A DNA stretch of 30,330 bases, from assembly GCA_964455335.1 (NCBI GenBank), contig CAYVVW010000005.1, positions 1-30,330 on the forward strand, given 5' to 3'. The position numbers and the translations under genes are program-made. The notes under the pieces are model-generated. The model was not told the DNA's origin. It did no database searches and was given only the letters and a program-made list of their open reading frames with translations. Positions within the stretch are counted from its first letter, which is position 1. The number at the start of each line of letters is the position of its first letter. This DNA is from Marvinbryantia sp964455335. GTDB lineage: Bacteria > Bacillota > Clostridia > Lachnospirales > Lachnospiraceae. Positions 6,124 to 16,035 of this stretch are shown here, piece after piece.

Positions 6124-8769
6124 ATGGGCAAAGAGCTTGCAAAAACGTATGATCCCAAGGGAATCGAGGACAGGTTGTACCAAAAGTGGCTGGACGGGGG
6201 ATATTTTCACGCAAAGGTGAACCCGGACAAAAAGCCGTTTACCATCGTGATGCCGCCCCCCAATGTCACGGGGCAGCTGCACATGGGGCACGCACTCGAC
6301 AATACCATGCAGGACATCCTGATCCGCTTTAAGCGTATGCAGGGGTATGAGGCTCTCTGGCAGCCGGGCACGGACCACGCGGCCATCGCGACCGAAGTCA
6401 AGGTGACGGAAAAGCTGCGCGAGATGGGTCTTGAAAAGGAACAGATCGGGCGCGAGGAATTTTTGCGGCACGCCTGGGCCTGGAAAGAGGAATATGGATC
6501 CCGCATCACCAGCCAGCTGAAAAAGCTGGGGGCGTCGGCGGATTGGGAGCGTGAGCGTTTCACGATGGACGAGGGCTGCTCCGAGGCGGTGGAGGAAGTT
6601 TTCCTAAAACTCTACGAAAAGGGATATATTTACCGCGGGGCGCGCATCATCAACTATTGCCCCGTCTGCCAGACATCCCTTTCCGATGCCGAGGTGGAGC
6701 ACGTGGATCAGGAGGGGTTTTTCTGGCATATCCGCTACCCGGTGGCGGGAGAGCCGGGGAACTTTGTCGAGGTTGCGACGACGCGCCCCGAGACCATGCT
6801 CGGCGACACGGCCGTCGCGGTCAATCCCGACGATGCGCGCTACGCGCACCTGGTGGGAAAGATGGTGGAACTCCCGCTTGTGGGGCGCGCCATCCCGGTC
6901 ATCGCGGACGCTTATGTCGATCCGGAGTTTGGCACGGGCTGCGTGAAGATCACGCCCGCGCACGACCCGAACGACTTTGCGGTGGGCAAGCGCCACCACC
7001 TCGATGAGATCTGCGTGCTCAACGATGACGCCACCGTGAACGACGCGGGCGGAAAGTACGCGGGCATGGATCGCTACGAGGCGCGCGAGGCGATTGTGCG
7101 CGACTTAGACGCGCTTGGCCTGCTGGCAAAAGTTGTCCCGCACACCCACAGCGTCGGCACGCACGACCGCTGCGGCACGACCGTAGAGCCAATGGTCAAG
7201 CAGCAGTGGTTCGTCCGGATGGACGAGATGGCAAAAGAGGCGATCGGGGCGCTAAAAAGCGGCCAGCTGACCTTTGTGCCGGAGCGTTTTGACAAGATCT
7301 ATTTGCATTGGCTGGAAAACATCCGCGACTGGTGCATCTCCAGGCAGCTCTGGTGGGGGCACCGCATCCCGGCCTATTACTGCGACGCGTGCGGCGAGAT
7401 CGTGGTTGCCAGGCAGGCACCGCAGGTGTGCCCGAAGTGCGGCGGCACGCATTTTTCGCAAGACCCGGACACCTTGGACACCTGGTTTTCCTCGGCGCTT
7501 TGGCCGTTCTCGACCCTCGGCTGGCCCAAACAGACGCCGGAACTTGCCTATTTTTACCCCACGGACGTTCTGGTGACGGCCTATGACATCATCTTTTTCT
7601 GGGTCATCCGCATGGTTTTCTCAGGGATCGAGCAGACGGGGAAAGTGCCGTTCCACCATGTGCTGATCCACGGCCTTTTGCGCGATCCATCCGGTCGCAA
7701 GATGAGCAAATCCCTCAACAATGGGATCGACCCCTTGGAAGTCATCGACACCTATGGGGCGGATGCCCTGCGCCTGACCTTGATCACCGGCAACGCGCCG
7801 GGGAACGACATGCGCTTTTACATGGAGCGCGTGGAGGCAAGCCGCAACTTTGCGAACAAGATCTGGAACGCGTCGCGCTTTATCCTGATGAACTTAGAAA
7901 AGGCCGAGGTGCCGTCCGACATGCCGGAAAACCTGACGCAGGCGGATAAGTGGGCGCTCTCCCGCGCCAACACGCTGGCGCGGGAAATGACGGAAAACAT
8001 GGACAAGTACGAGCTGGGCATTGCCGTGCAAAAAGTCTATGACTTCATCTGGGAGGAGTTTTGCGACTGGTACATCGAGATGGCGAAGCCCCGCCTGTAT
8101 GCAGAGGGGGACACGACAAAAGGCGCGGCACTCTGGACGCTGAAAACGGTGCTCGGCCAGGCGCTCAAGCTGCTGCACCCGTTTATGCCATTCGTCACGG
8201 AAGAAATCTATTGCACGTTAAATCCCGAGGAGGAGACGATCCTGACCGCGCCCTGGCCGGTGTGGGAGGAGAGATATTCGTTCGTGGGCGACGAGGCTGC
8301 CGTGGAGACCTTAAAGGAAGCGGTGCGCGCCATTCGCAACGTGCGCAGCTCCATGAACGTGCCGCCGTCCAAAAAGGCGGACGTGTGCGTGGTGTCAGAA
8401 AAAGAGGAGGTGCGCCGCATCTTTGCGGACGGGAGCCTCATCTTTGCATCCCTCGCCCGCGCGGGGGAAGTGCGGGTGCAACAAGACACGGCGGGCATCG
8501 ACGCGGACGCCGTATCGGCAGTGATCAAGGACGCCGTCCTCTACCTGCCGCTCGCCGATCTCGTGGATCTGGAAAAAGAGCTTTCCCGCCTCAAAAAAGA
8601 GGAGGCGCGCTTAGAGGGCGAACTGGCGCGTGTCAACGGGATGCTCGGGAATGAGAAATTTACAAGCCGCGCGCCGGCCGATAAGATCGCGCAGGAACAG
8701 GCGAAACTTCAGAAATATTCTGAAATGATGGCGCAGGTGCGGGAACGCATCCGGCAACTGGCGAGGTAA
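6124..8769 (+). CDS. valS: Valyl-tRNA synthetase
   Basis: ValRS charges tRNA-Val and edits mischarged threonine. The 881-residue product is full length. The class I motifs are HMGH (53-56, after PPPNVTG) and KMSKS (526-530). The editing domain contains the ATTRPETMLGDTAVAVNP block, and cysteine pairs typical of bacterial ValRS follow (CDACGEIVV, CPKCGGTHF). The C-terminal 65 residues form the expected tRNA-binding coiled coil rich in Lys, Glu and Leu. Only 13 bp separate it from infA, so there is no room for a T-box leader, a common valS regulator in Firmicutes. addB begins 3 bp after its stop. Confidence 0.98.
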   Translation: MGKELAKTYDPKGIEDRLYQKWLDGGYFHAKVNPDKKPFTIVMPPPNVTGQLHMGHALDNTMQDILIRFKRMQGYEALWQPGTDHAAIATEVKVTEKLREMGLEKEQIGREEFLRHAWAWKEEYGSRITSQLKKLGASADWERERFTMDEGCSEAVEEVFLKLYEKGYIYRGARIINYCPVCQTSLSDAEVEHVDQEGFFWHIRYPVAGEPGNFVEVATTRPETMLGDTAVAVNPDDARYAHLVGKMVELPLVGRAIPVIADAYVDPEFGTGCVKITPAHDPNDFAVGKRHHLDEICVLNDDATVNDAGGKYAGMDRYEAREAIVRDLDALGLLAKVVPHTHSVGTHDRCGTTVEPMVKQQWFVRMDEMAKEAIGALKSGQLTFVPERFDKIYLHWLENIRDWCISRQLWWGHRIPAYYCDACGEIVVARQAPQVCPKCGGTHFSQDPDTLDTWFSSALWPFSTLGWPKQTPELAYFYPTDVLVTAYDIIFFWVIRMVFSGIEQTGKVPFHHVLIHGLLRDPSGRKMSKSLNNGIDPLEVIDTYGADALRLTLITGNAPGNDMRFYMERVEASRNFANKIWNASRFILMNLEKAEVPSDMPENLTQADKWALSRANTLAREMTENMDKYELGIAVQKVYDFIWEEFCDWYIEMAKPRLYAEGDTTKGAALWTLKTVLGQALKLLHPFMPFVTEEIYCTLNPEEETILTAPWPVWEERYSFVGDEAAVETLKEAVRAIRNVRSSMNVPPSKKADVCVVSEKEEVRRIFADGSLIFASLARAGEVRVQQDTAGIDADAVSAVIKDAVLYLPLADLVDLEKELSRLKKEEARLEGELARVNGMLGNEKFTSRAPADKIAQEQAKLQKYSEMMAQVRERIRQLAR

Positions 8770-8772
8770 CGT

Positions 8773-11700
8773 ATGGCTTTGCGTCTGATACTGGGCAATT
8801 CCGGCAGCGGAAAATCCCATCACCTCTATCGGCAAATCACCGAAGCTGCGGTTCGGTCACCAGAGAGCAATTTTCTGGTGATCGTGCCGGAGCAATTTAC
8901 CATGCAAACACAGCGCGATCTGGTGCGGATGCACCCAAACCACGGGCTGTGGAACATCGATGTCTTGAGCTTCCCCCGCCTGGCGGCGCGCGTCTTTGCG
9001 GAGGTGGGGGAGGATGCCCGCACGGTGCTGGAGGAGGTGGGAAAGACACTGCTTTTGCGCCGCGCGGCCATGAAATGCCAGGATTCCCTCAAACTCCTCA
9101 AAAACAACTTGCGCGCGCCCGGCTACCTCTCCCAGGCCAAGTCCATCCTCTCGGAGCTGACGCAATACCAGGTCGATGCGGAAAAAATGGAACGGCTCCT
9201 CGCGTCTGCCAAGCAGCCCGCGCTGCGCTGCAAGCTGGAGGATATCCGGACACTCTATGACGCATTTCAGGAAGAACTCTCAGATGTCTACATGACGGCG
9301 GAGGAGACCTTGGGGCTGCTCGCCCAGGTGGCCGGCCGCTCCGCGCTCTTGCGCGGCAGCGTGATTGCCCTCGACGGGTTTACCGGCTTTACGCCCACGC
9401 AAAACGCGGTGCTCTCGGAACTCCTCGCGATCGCAAAAGAAGTGCGCGTCACGGTGACGATCGGCCAGGACGAGGACTTCGGGAATATCCATGGGGAGCA
9501 CGAGCTCTTTTACTTGAGCAAAAAAACCATCCGATCCCTGACGCGGCTCGCAAAAGAGCGGGGCGCACAAGTGCTGCCCCCGACCGTCTTGGGGGGAGAG
9601 GCGCTGCCGCGCTTTGCGAAAAATCCGGCGCTTGCGCATTTGGAGGCAAACCTGTTCCGGCCGGGGAGGCGGCCGGTTTATCGTGTAAACGACAAAGACG
9701 TGGCCACGCGCGCGCAAGCCGAGAAAACAGCGGACACAGCTATGCGCGCGCAAGCCGAGAAAACAGCAGATGCGGCCATGCGCGTGCAAGCCAATGGCGC
9801 ATCGGATGCAGCCACGCGCATACAGACCAAGGACGCAGCGGATGCGTCCGGCGGCGATCTCGGCATCTGCCTGCACCTCGCGGAAAATCCCATGCAGGAG
9901 GCCCATTTTTGCGCGCGCGCCATCCGAAAGTTCGCGAAGGAGGGCTACCGCTACCAGGACATGGCGGTGATCGTGGGGGATATGGCATCGTATTGCAACT
10001 ACATCCCGCGCGTGTTTCGGGCATATGACATCCCCTGCTTTATGGACAGCGCGCGCACCGTGTTTTCCAACCCCCTCATCGAGTTCTTGCGCGCCGTCCT
10101 GCAGCTGCCGCAGCAAAATTTTTCGGCGGAGGCGGTATTTCGCTGGCTGCGGGCGGGCTTGTGCCGCGTGGAAAAGGACGAGGTGGATCGCCTGGAAAAC
10201 TACGTGCTGGCATCCGGCGTGCGGGGCATGGCAAGGTGGTCCGCGCCTTTTACGCGCGTGCCCGACAATTTTTCGCAAGAGGACGTCGCCCAGATGGACG
10301 CATTGCGGGAAAAGATCTGGGGGCTGCTCGCGCCGTTTACAGAAGTGGCCGCGCGAAAAGAATCGACGGTGCGCGAAAAAACGGAAGTCCTTTACCGGCT
10401 GCTTTGCCAATGCGCCATCCAGGAGCAGCTATCCGCCAGCGCGCAGCAGTTTGCCGCCGCGGGCCAGCCGGAGCTGGAAAAGGAATTTGCGGGCATTTAC
10501 GCGACGGTGATTGCCCTGTTTGAAAAGCTGGTGGATCTTTTGGGGGACGAGACCATGCCGCTTGCGGAATACGCGCAGCTTCTGGAGGCGGGCTTTGCGG
10601 AGGCGCGCCTGCGCCTGATCCCGCCCGCGATGGATCGCGTCCAGGTGGGGGATCTGGAAAGAACCCGCCTCAATCACGTCAAAATTCTGTTTTTCCTGGG
10701 GCTAAACGACGGCTGGGTGCCGTCCGTCAAGGGCGCGGGCGGGCTGCTCTCGGACATGGAGCGCGAGGCTTTGCGCGAAAGCGGGGTGGAGCTTGCGCCG
10801 ACCATGCGGCAAAACAGCTACGTCCAGTCTTTTTACCTCTACCAGGTGCTCACAAAGCCGAGCGCGCGGCTGTTTCTCACCTGCAGCCGCACCGCCTCGG
10901 ACGGGTCGTCTTTGCACCCCTCGTTTGTCCTGCGCCAGGTGGCAAGGCTGTTCCCGGGGCTGCGCCTCGCGCCGGCAGATCAAAGCCTTGCCTTATCCGA
11001 TCGCGTCGAGACGGCGCAAACGGGCGTGGACGCCCTTGTCGAGGGGCTGCGCGAGGCGCGCGAGACAGAGCCAAGCCCCGCGTTTTGCGAACTCTACAAC
11101 TGGTACCGCAAGGGCGCGGGCAAGGCGGGGGCAGAGCACCTCGCGGAGGCAGCCTTTTTGGTGTTTGACGACAGGGGCATCGGCAAAGAGGCCGCCCGCG
11201 CGCTCTATGGGGAGACCTTGGCAAACAGCGTCACGCGCCTGGAGCGTTTTGCCGCCTGCGCCTTTTCCCATTTCCTGCAATATGGGCTGCGCCTGCTTCC
11301 GCGCGCGGAATATGTGTTTCGTCCGGTGGACTTGGGGCGCGTCCTGCACGCGGCCATCGAGCGCTACCAGCAGGGGCTTTTGGAGGACGGCCTCGACTGG
11401 GGCAGCGTCACGGAGGAAGAACAGATCCGGCGCATCGACGCGTGCGTGGAGGAGACGACCCGGGATTATGGGCAGCAGATCTTGCACGACACGGCCAGGA
11501 GCGAGGCCGTCATCGGGCGCATCAAGCGCATCATGCGGCGCACGGTCTGGGCGCTGCACCGGCAGGTGGCGGCGGGCAGGTTCGTGCCAAAGGGATTTGA
11601 GGTGCGCTTTTCCCAGGTGGAGCGCCTAAAGGCCGCCAGCCTCGCGGTCGCGGGGGGCGCAAGTATGCGCCTGTCGGGGTGCATCGACCGCATCGACCTC

Positions 11701-12396
11701 TGCGAGACCGAAAAAGAAGTCTACGTGAAAGTCCTCGATTACAAGTCGGGGAGCACTTCCCTGGATTATACGGAGCTATACCATGGGCTGCAGCTGCAGC
11801 TGATGCTCTACCTGGCCGCCGCCATGGAGATGGAGGCGCGGGCGCATCCCGGAAAAGCCGTCCTGCCGGCAGGCATTTTGTACTACCACATGGCAGACCC
11901 CCTGCGAAAGGCCGAACGGGCACTTGGGGAGGATGCGGACGCGCGCGCGCGCCTGCGCGCCTTGCGCCCGGACGGGCTGGTCAACCGTGCCCCCGAGATC
12001 GTGGAGGCGCTGGATCAGGGCATGCCCGCCACATCCGATGTCATTCCGGTGCGCATCGGGAAAGACGGCCAGCCGATGGCGGGCGCGCACGTGGCGACGA
12101 CGGAGCAATTTTCCCTGCTGTCGGATTTTGCCAGAGGCAAGATGCTAGAACTCGCCACCCGGATGATGGAAGGCGAGATCGCGCCCATTCCCTATTTGCG
12201 CAAGCAAAGGATGCCATGCGACAACTGCGATTACATTGGGATCTGCCAAAGGGACGCAAAGATACCGGGCACCTGGGCGCGGCGGATCGCGGAGATTGCG
12301 GGCAAGGACATCTGGGAACAACTGGAAGCGGCGCAAAAAACGGACGGGCAAGGAGGGGATGACGCATGGAATGGACAAAAGAACAACGGCGCGTGA
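8773..12396 (+). CDS. addB: AddB subunit of the AddAB helicase-nuclease
   Basis: AddB works with AddA to resect double-strand breaks for RecA and to recognise Chi. The 1207-residue protein begins with a Walker A motif GNSGSGKS (8-15) followed by VIVPEQFTMQTQ. The C-terminal RecB-type nuclease domain has D989 and K991 (VLDYKSG) and QLQLMLYL. Four cysteines at 829, 1149, 1152 and 1158 match the spacing known for the iron-sulfur cluster of Bacillus subtilis AddB. An unusual Ala/Thr/Gln-rich insertion at residues 312-359 consists of four 12-residue repeats. It starts 3 bp after valS, and its last 31 bp overlap addA. The start is supported by GAGGT in the end of valS. Confidence 0.95.
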   Translation: MALRLILGNSGSGKSHHLYRQITEAAVRSPESNFLVIVPEQFTMQTQRDLVRMHPNHGLWNIDVLSFPRLAARVFAEVGEDARTVLEEVGKTLLLRRAAMKCQDSLKLLKNNLRAPGYLSQAKSILSELTQYQVDAEKMERLLASAKQPALRCKLEDIRTLYDAFQEELSDVYMTAEETLGLLAQVAGRSALLRGSVIALDGFTGFTPTQNAVLSELLAIAKEVRVTVTIGQDEDFGNIHGEHELFYLSKKTIRSLTRLAKERGAQVLPPTVLGGEALPRFAKNPALAHLEANLFRPGRRPVYRVNDKDVATRAQAEKTADTAMRAQAEKTADAAMRVQANGASDAATRIQTKDAADASGGDLGICLHLAENPMQEAHFCARAIRKFAKEGYRYQDMAVIVGDMASYCNYIPRVFRAYDIPCFMDSARTVFSNPLIEFLRAVLQLPQQNFSAEAVFRWLRAGLCRVEKDEVDRLENYVLASGVRGMARWSAPFTRVPDNFSQEDVAQMDALREKIWGLLAPFTEVAARKESTVREKTEVLYRLLCQCAIQEQLSASAQQFAAAGQPELEKEFAGIYATVIALFEKLVDLLGDETMPLAEYAQLLEAGFAEARLRLIPPAMDRVQVGDLERTRLNHVKILFFLGLNDGWVPSVKGAGGLLSDMEREALRESGVELAPTMRQNSYVQSFYLYQVLTKPSARLFLTCSRTASDGSSLHPSFVLRQVARLFPGLRLAPADQSLALSDRVETAQTGVDALVEGLREARETEPSPAFCELYNWYRKGAGKAGAEHLAEAAFLVFDDRGIGKEAARALYGETLANSVTRLERFAACAFSHFLQYGLRLLPRAEYVFRPVDLGRVLHAAIERYQQGLLEDGLDWGSVTEEEQIRRIDACVEETTRDYGQQILHDTARSEAVIGRIKRIMRRTVWALHRQVAAGRFVPKGFEVRFSQVERLKAASLAVAGGASMRLSGCIDRIDLCETEKEVYVKVLDYKSGSTSLDYTELYHGLQLQLMLYLAAAMEMEARAHPGKAVLPAGILYYHMADPLRKAERALGEDADARARLRALRPDGLVNRAPEIVEALDQGMPATSDVIPVRIGKDGQPMAGAHVATTEQFSLLSDFARGKMLELATRMMEGEIAPIPYLRKQRMPCDNCDYIGICQRDAKIPGTWARRIAEIAGKDIWEQLEAAQKTDGQGGDDAWNGQKNNGA
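9706..9849 (+). repeat. Four in-frame 36-bp tandem repeats inside addB
   Basis: Four consecutive 36-bp units (9706-9741, 9742-9777, 9778-9813, 9814-9849) encode 12-residue repeats TRAQAEKTADTA, MRAQAEKTADAA, MRVQANGASDAA and TRIQTKDAADAS. The first two are nearly identical at the DNA level and the last two have diverged, suggesting recent slippage duplication at the 5' side. The insertion lies between segments that otherwise look like normal AddB, so it is probably a surface loop or linker. Confidence 0.95.
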
Positions 12397-15300
12397 TCGA
12401 GACCCGCGGGTGCGGCATGCTCGTCTCCGCCGCCGCGGGGTCTGGAAAGACGGCCGTCCTTGTGGAGCGGATTCTCTCGATGCTGACAGATGCGGCGCGC
12501 CCCCTGGACATCGACCGGCTGCTCGTCGTCACCTTTACGAACGCGGCGGCGGGGGAGATGAAAGACCGCCTGCGCCAGGCAATCGAAAAACGTTTGGAGG
12601 ATCTGCGCCCGAACGGGGGGTCTGACGCGATGCAGGCGCACCTGTCGCGCCAGATCTCGCTGCTCGCCAACGCGCAGATCACGACGATGCACAGCTTTTG
12701 CCAGTCCGTGATCCGCAACCACTTCCACACGATCGACCTAGACCCCGGGCTGCGCGTGGCGGACGAGGGGGAGCAGCGGCTCATCCAGCAGGACGTGATG
12801 GACGACTTGCTCGAGTCGTGCTACGCTGCGGGCGACGCGGACTTTTTGCGCATGGCCGAGTGCGTCTCGCCGGGAACGACGGACGGCGCGGTCGCCGAGA
12901 GCGTGCTTGCGCTCTACCGCTTTTCCAGGAGCTTCCCATTTCCGGAGCAGTGGTTCGATTTTTGCATACGCCAATACCAGGTGGGTGAGGACTTAGACGG
13001 CATCGGGTGGGTGCAATCCATGATGCAATACGCCTCCGACATCCTCTCGGACGTGCGATCAGACATCCAGGAGGCAAAAAAAATTGCGGCGTCCCCCGAA
13101 GGGCCGTACCCCTATCTGGAGGCATTAAACGACGACGAGACGTTCGTGGACGCCCTTTTGCGTGCCGACACATTTTGCGCGCGCCAGGGGGTGTTTGCGG
13201 CTCATGCGTGGGAAGCCCTGTCGAGAAAGCGCGGAAAAGACGTGTCCGATGAGAAAAAAGCGCGCGTCAAGGCACTGCGCGATGCCTACAAGGACACGGT
13301 CAACGGCCTGATGGAGGACTTCTTTTTTGAGACGCCCGCCTATTTTGCTGATCAAATGCGCGCGTGCGCGCCCATTGTGGAGACGCTGGTGCGCCTGACA
13401 GCGCGCTTTGCGGATGCCTATCTTTTGGAAAAACAAAAAAAAGGCGTGATGGACTTTGACGACCTGGAGCACTACGCCTTGCAAATCCTGGTGGGCAAAG
13501 ACGGGGAAAATCCGCACAGAAGCGCCGTGGCCGAGCGTTATGCCGACCACTTTGAAGAAATCCTGATCGACGAGTACCAGGACAGCAACCTGGTGCAGGA
13601 AATGCTTCTGACGGCCGTCTCGCGCGTCAGCCGCGGGCAGCACAACGTGTTTATGGTGGGCGATGTCAAGCAGAGCATCTACCGGTTTCGCCTCGCGCGG
13701 CCGGAGCTGTTCATGGAAAAATACCACACGTTCCCGACAAAAGCGGGGGGCGAGGACTTGCGGATCGACTTGCACAAAAACTTTCGCAGCCGCCACCAGG
13801 TGTTAGAAGCCGTCAATTACCTCTTTGCGCAAATCATGGAGCGCAGGCTTGGCAACATCGACTACGACGCGTCGGCTGCCCTGCACGCGGGGGCGGAATT
13901 TGCGCCCGTCCAGCAGCAAGAGGCCTGCGTGCAGCTGTGCGTGTTTTCCCCGGAGGCGGACGATGTGCCGGATGAGGGGCAGCAGGAGGAGTCGAGCCGC
14001 GAAAAAGAGGCGCGCCTGGTGGCGGGGCGCATCCGCGCGATCGTGGGCAATGCGCGCGTCTGGGATAAGGACGAACATGCCTACCGCCCGGCGCGCTATG
14101 GGGATATTGTCATTTTGCTGCGCACCATGCACGGCTGGTCGGACGCGTTCGCGCGCGTGCTAAACGACCTGGGCGTGCCGGCGCACACGGGATCGCGCAC
14201 GGGATATTTTTCCACCCTGGAGGTGCAAACCGTGCTCTCCCTTTTGCGCGTGATCGACAACCCCAGGCAGGACATCCCCCTGGCGGCCGTTTTGCACTCC
14301 CCCATGGCGGGCGTCACCTCCGAGGAACTCGCGGCCATAAAAAGCCGCCACAAAGACGTGCCCTTTCACGAGGCCTGCAGGCAGGAGGAGTCGCTTGCGC
14401 CCTTTTTTGCCATGCTCGGGGAATTTCGCGCCATGGCGGGATATACCCCGATCCACGAGCTTTTGTGGCACGTCCTGGATCGCACGGGCTATGGCGCCTA
14501 CGCGGCGGCGATGCCGGGCGGAGAGCAGCGAAAGGCCAACCTCGACATGCTCGTGGAAAAGGCGATCGCCTACGAGAGCGGGAGTTACCACGGGCTGTAC
14601 AACTTCGTGCGCTACATCGACAACCTCCACAAATACGATGTCGATTTCGGCGAGGCACAGGTGGACGCGGGGGAAAACGCGGTGCGCGTCATGAGCATCC
14701 ACAAAAGCAAGGGGCTGGAGTTCCCCATTGTCTTTGTCTGCGGGATGGGCAAGCAAATCAACCAGATGGACGCGCGCGGCAGGCTGGTCTTGCACGCGGA
14801 TCTCGGCATCGGCCTGGATTTTGTGGACTTGCAGGCGCGCACGCGCACGGAGACGCTTTTGCAAAAAGTGATCAAGCGGCGCACCCGCCAGGAAAGCCTA
14901 GGGGAGGAGCTGCGGGTACTCTACGTGGCCGCCACGCGCGCCAAGGAAAAGCTGATCCTCGTCGGCACAGTGCCAAAGTTTTCAGACAAATTGCAAAAAT
15001 GGGCAGATGCCAGCGCGTCCGCGTCGGAAGTCCTGCCCTTTACCTGGCGGCTTGCGGCCACGTCCTATTTTGACTGGGTGATCCCCGCGCTTTTGCGCAA
15101 CCGCTGCTGCGCAAAGTGGGCGCGGCAAGGGGGAGGGGAGGCAGCGCGGCACCTTTCTGAAATCCCCCTCGACCTGCAAGTCGATCTGTTTGCGCAGTCA
15201 GACCTGGTTTCCACCGAGAAAAAACGGCAGGCGGACTACCAGGCAAAAAAAGAACTGCTGCGCAATTTGCCCACCGACGTGGTTTTTGACGAAACGATGG

Positions 15301-16025
15301 CAAAAAAACTGGAAGAAAACCGCAATTTTTGTTATACTTACGCGCAGGAGAGCAGCCTGCCCGCAAAAATGACCGTCTCCGAGCTAAAAAAGATGGCGGA
15401 GGAAGCGGCGGACACGGATGCGGATCTGCTCTACGAGGCGCAGGCGCCGGTGCCGCTCATCCCCGCGTTTTTGCAGACAGGGAAGGCGATGTCGGGCGCG
15501 GATCTGGGCACGGCCTACCATCGGGTGATGGAGCGCATGGATTTTGCCGCGCTTAGCGAAACACCGCAAACAAGCGGCCAGACGGTGCTGGAGGAACTGG
15601 CGCGGAGCGGCCGCATCACAAAAGAGGAGCAGAGGTCTGTCTCTCCCGCAAAGATCGGCGCGTTCCTAAAAACCCCGCTCGCGGGGCGCATGATGGCCGC
15701 CGCGAAAAGGGGGCAGCTGGAAAAAGAGCGCCGCTTTGTGCTGGAAGTCAAGGCGGGGGAAATCCGCCAGCAGTGGGGGGATGCCGCGCCCCTGCTCGTG
15801 CAGGGCATCCTCGACGCATACTTTGTGGAAGCGGGCGAGATCGTGCTTTTGGACTACAAGACCGATTTTGTCAAAGCGTCGGAAGCCCATGTCCTCGCCG
15901 AAACATATGCGGCGCAGCTGCGGTACTACCAGATGGCGCTGGAGCGGCTGGTTGGCCGGAAAGTCAAAGAAAAGATCCTCTACTCGTTTTGCCTGGATCG
16001 GGAGATTCGGGTGGCGGATCTGTAA
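12366..16025 (+). CDS. addA: AddA subunit of the AddAB helicase-nuclease
   Basis: AddA supplies the superfamily 1 (UvrD-type) 3'-5' helicase motor and the second nuclease domain. The 1219-residue protein starts MEWTKEQRRVIETRG (Q motif), then Walker A AAAGSGKT (22-29), Walker B IDEYQDSN (D402, E403), HKSKGLEFP and VAATRAKEKL. The C-terminal nuclease has LLDYKTD with D1163 and K1165, the expected catalytic pair. Length matches the Bacillus protein. ATG 12366 lies inside the end of addB and is preceded by AGGAGGGG, so translation is probably coupled. No frameshift is apparent. Confidence 0.97.
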   Translation: MEWTKEQRRVIETRGCGMLVSAAAGSGKTAVLVERILSMLTDAARPLDIDRLLVVTFTNAAAGEMKDRLRQAIEKRLEDLRPNGGSDAMQAHLSRQISLLANAQITTMHSFCQSVIRNHFHTIDLDPGLRVADEGEQRLIQQDVMDDLLESCYAAGDADFLRMAECVSPGTTDGAVAESVLALYRFSRSFPFPEQWFDFCIRQYQVGEDLDGIGWVQSMMQYASDILSDVRSDIQEAKKIAASPEGPYPYLEALNDDETFVDALLRADTFCARQGVFAAHAWEALSRKRGKDVSDEKKARVKALRDAYKDTVNGLMEDFFFETPAYFADQMRACAPIVETLVRLTARFADAYLLEKQKKGVMDFDDLEHYALQILVGKDGENPHRSAVAERYADHFEEILIDEYQDSNLVQEMLLTAVSRVSRGQHNVFMVGDVKQSIYRFRLARPELFMEKYHTFPTKAGGEDLRIDLHKNFRSRHQVLEAVNYLFAQIMERRLGNIDYDASAALHAGAEFAPVQQQEACVQLCVFSPEADDVPDEGQQEESSREKEARLVAGRIRAIVGNARVWDKDEHAYRPARYGDIVILLRTMHGWSDAFARVLNDLGVPAHTGSRTGYFSTLEVQTVLSLLRVIDNPRQDIPLAAVLHSPMAGVTSEELAAIKSRHKDVPFHEACRQEESLAPFFAMLGEFRAMAGYTPIHELLWHVLDRTGYGAYAAAMPGGEQRKANLDMLVEKAIAYESGSYHGLYNFVRYIDNLHKYDVDFGEAQVDAGENAVRVMSIHKSKGLEFPIVFVCGMGKQINQMDARGRLVLHADLGIGLDFVDLQARTRTETLLQKVIKRRTRQESLGEELRVLYVAATRAKEKLILVGTVPKFSDKLQKWADASASASEVLPFTWRLAATSYFDWVIPALLRNRCCAKWARQGGGEAARHLSEIPLDLQVDLFAQSDLVSTEKKRQADYQAKKELLRNLPTDVVFDETMAKKLEENRNFCYTYAQESSLPAKMTVSELKKMAEEAADTDADLLYEAQAPVPLIPAFLQTGKAMSGADLGTAYHRVMERMDFAALSETPQTSGQTVLEELARSGRITKEEQRSVSPAKIGAFLKTPLAGRMMAAAKRGQLEKERRFVLEVKAGEIRQQWGDAAPLLVQGILDAYFVEAGEIVLLDYKTDFVKASEAHVLAETYAAQLRYYQMALERLVGRKVKEKILYSFCLDREIRVADL

Positions 16026-16035
16026 GGAGCAAGCA

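Noticed and set aside
9280..10410. Long minus-strand open frame (376 codons) inside addB
   Set aside because: The plus strand encodes clear AddB throughout; the antisense frame is a by-product of codon bias.
12236..12625. Plus-strand open frame across the addB-addA junction
   Set aside because: It is out of frame with both genes, which are continuous and complete there; no family motif is present.
15736..16035. Upstream extension of the GtrA-YfhO gene by 100 codons
   Set aside because: The extension lies in another frame of addA and is not protein-like; ATG 16036 has AAGGAG and starts the GtrA domain properly.
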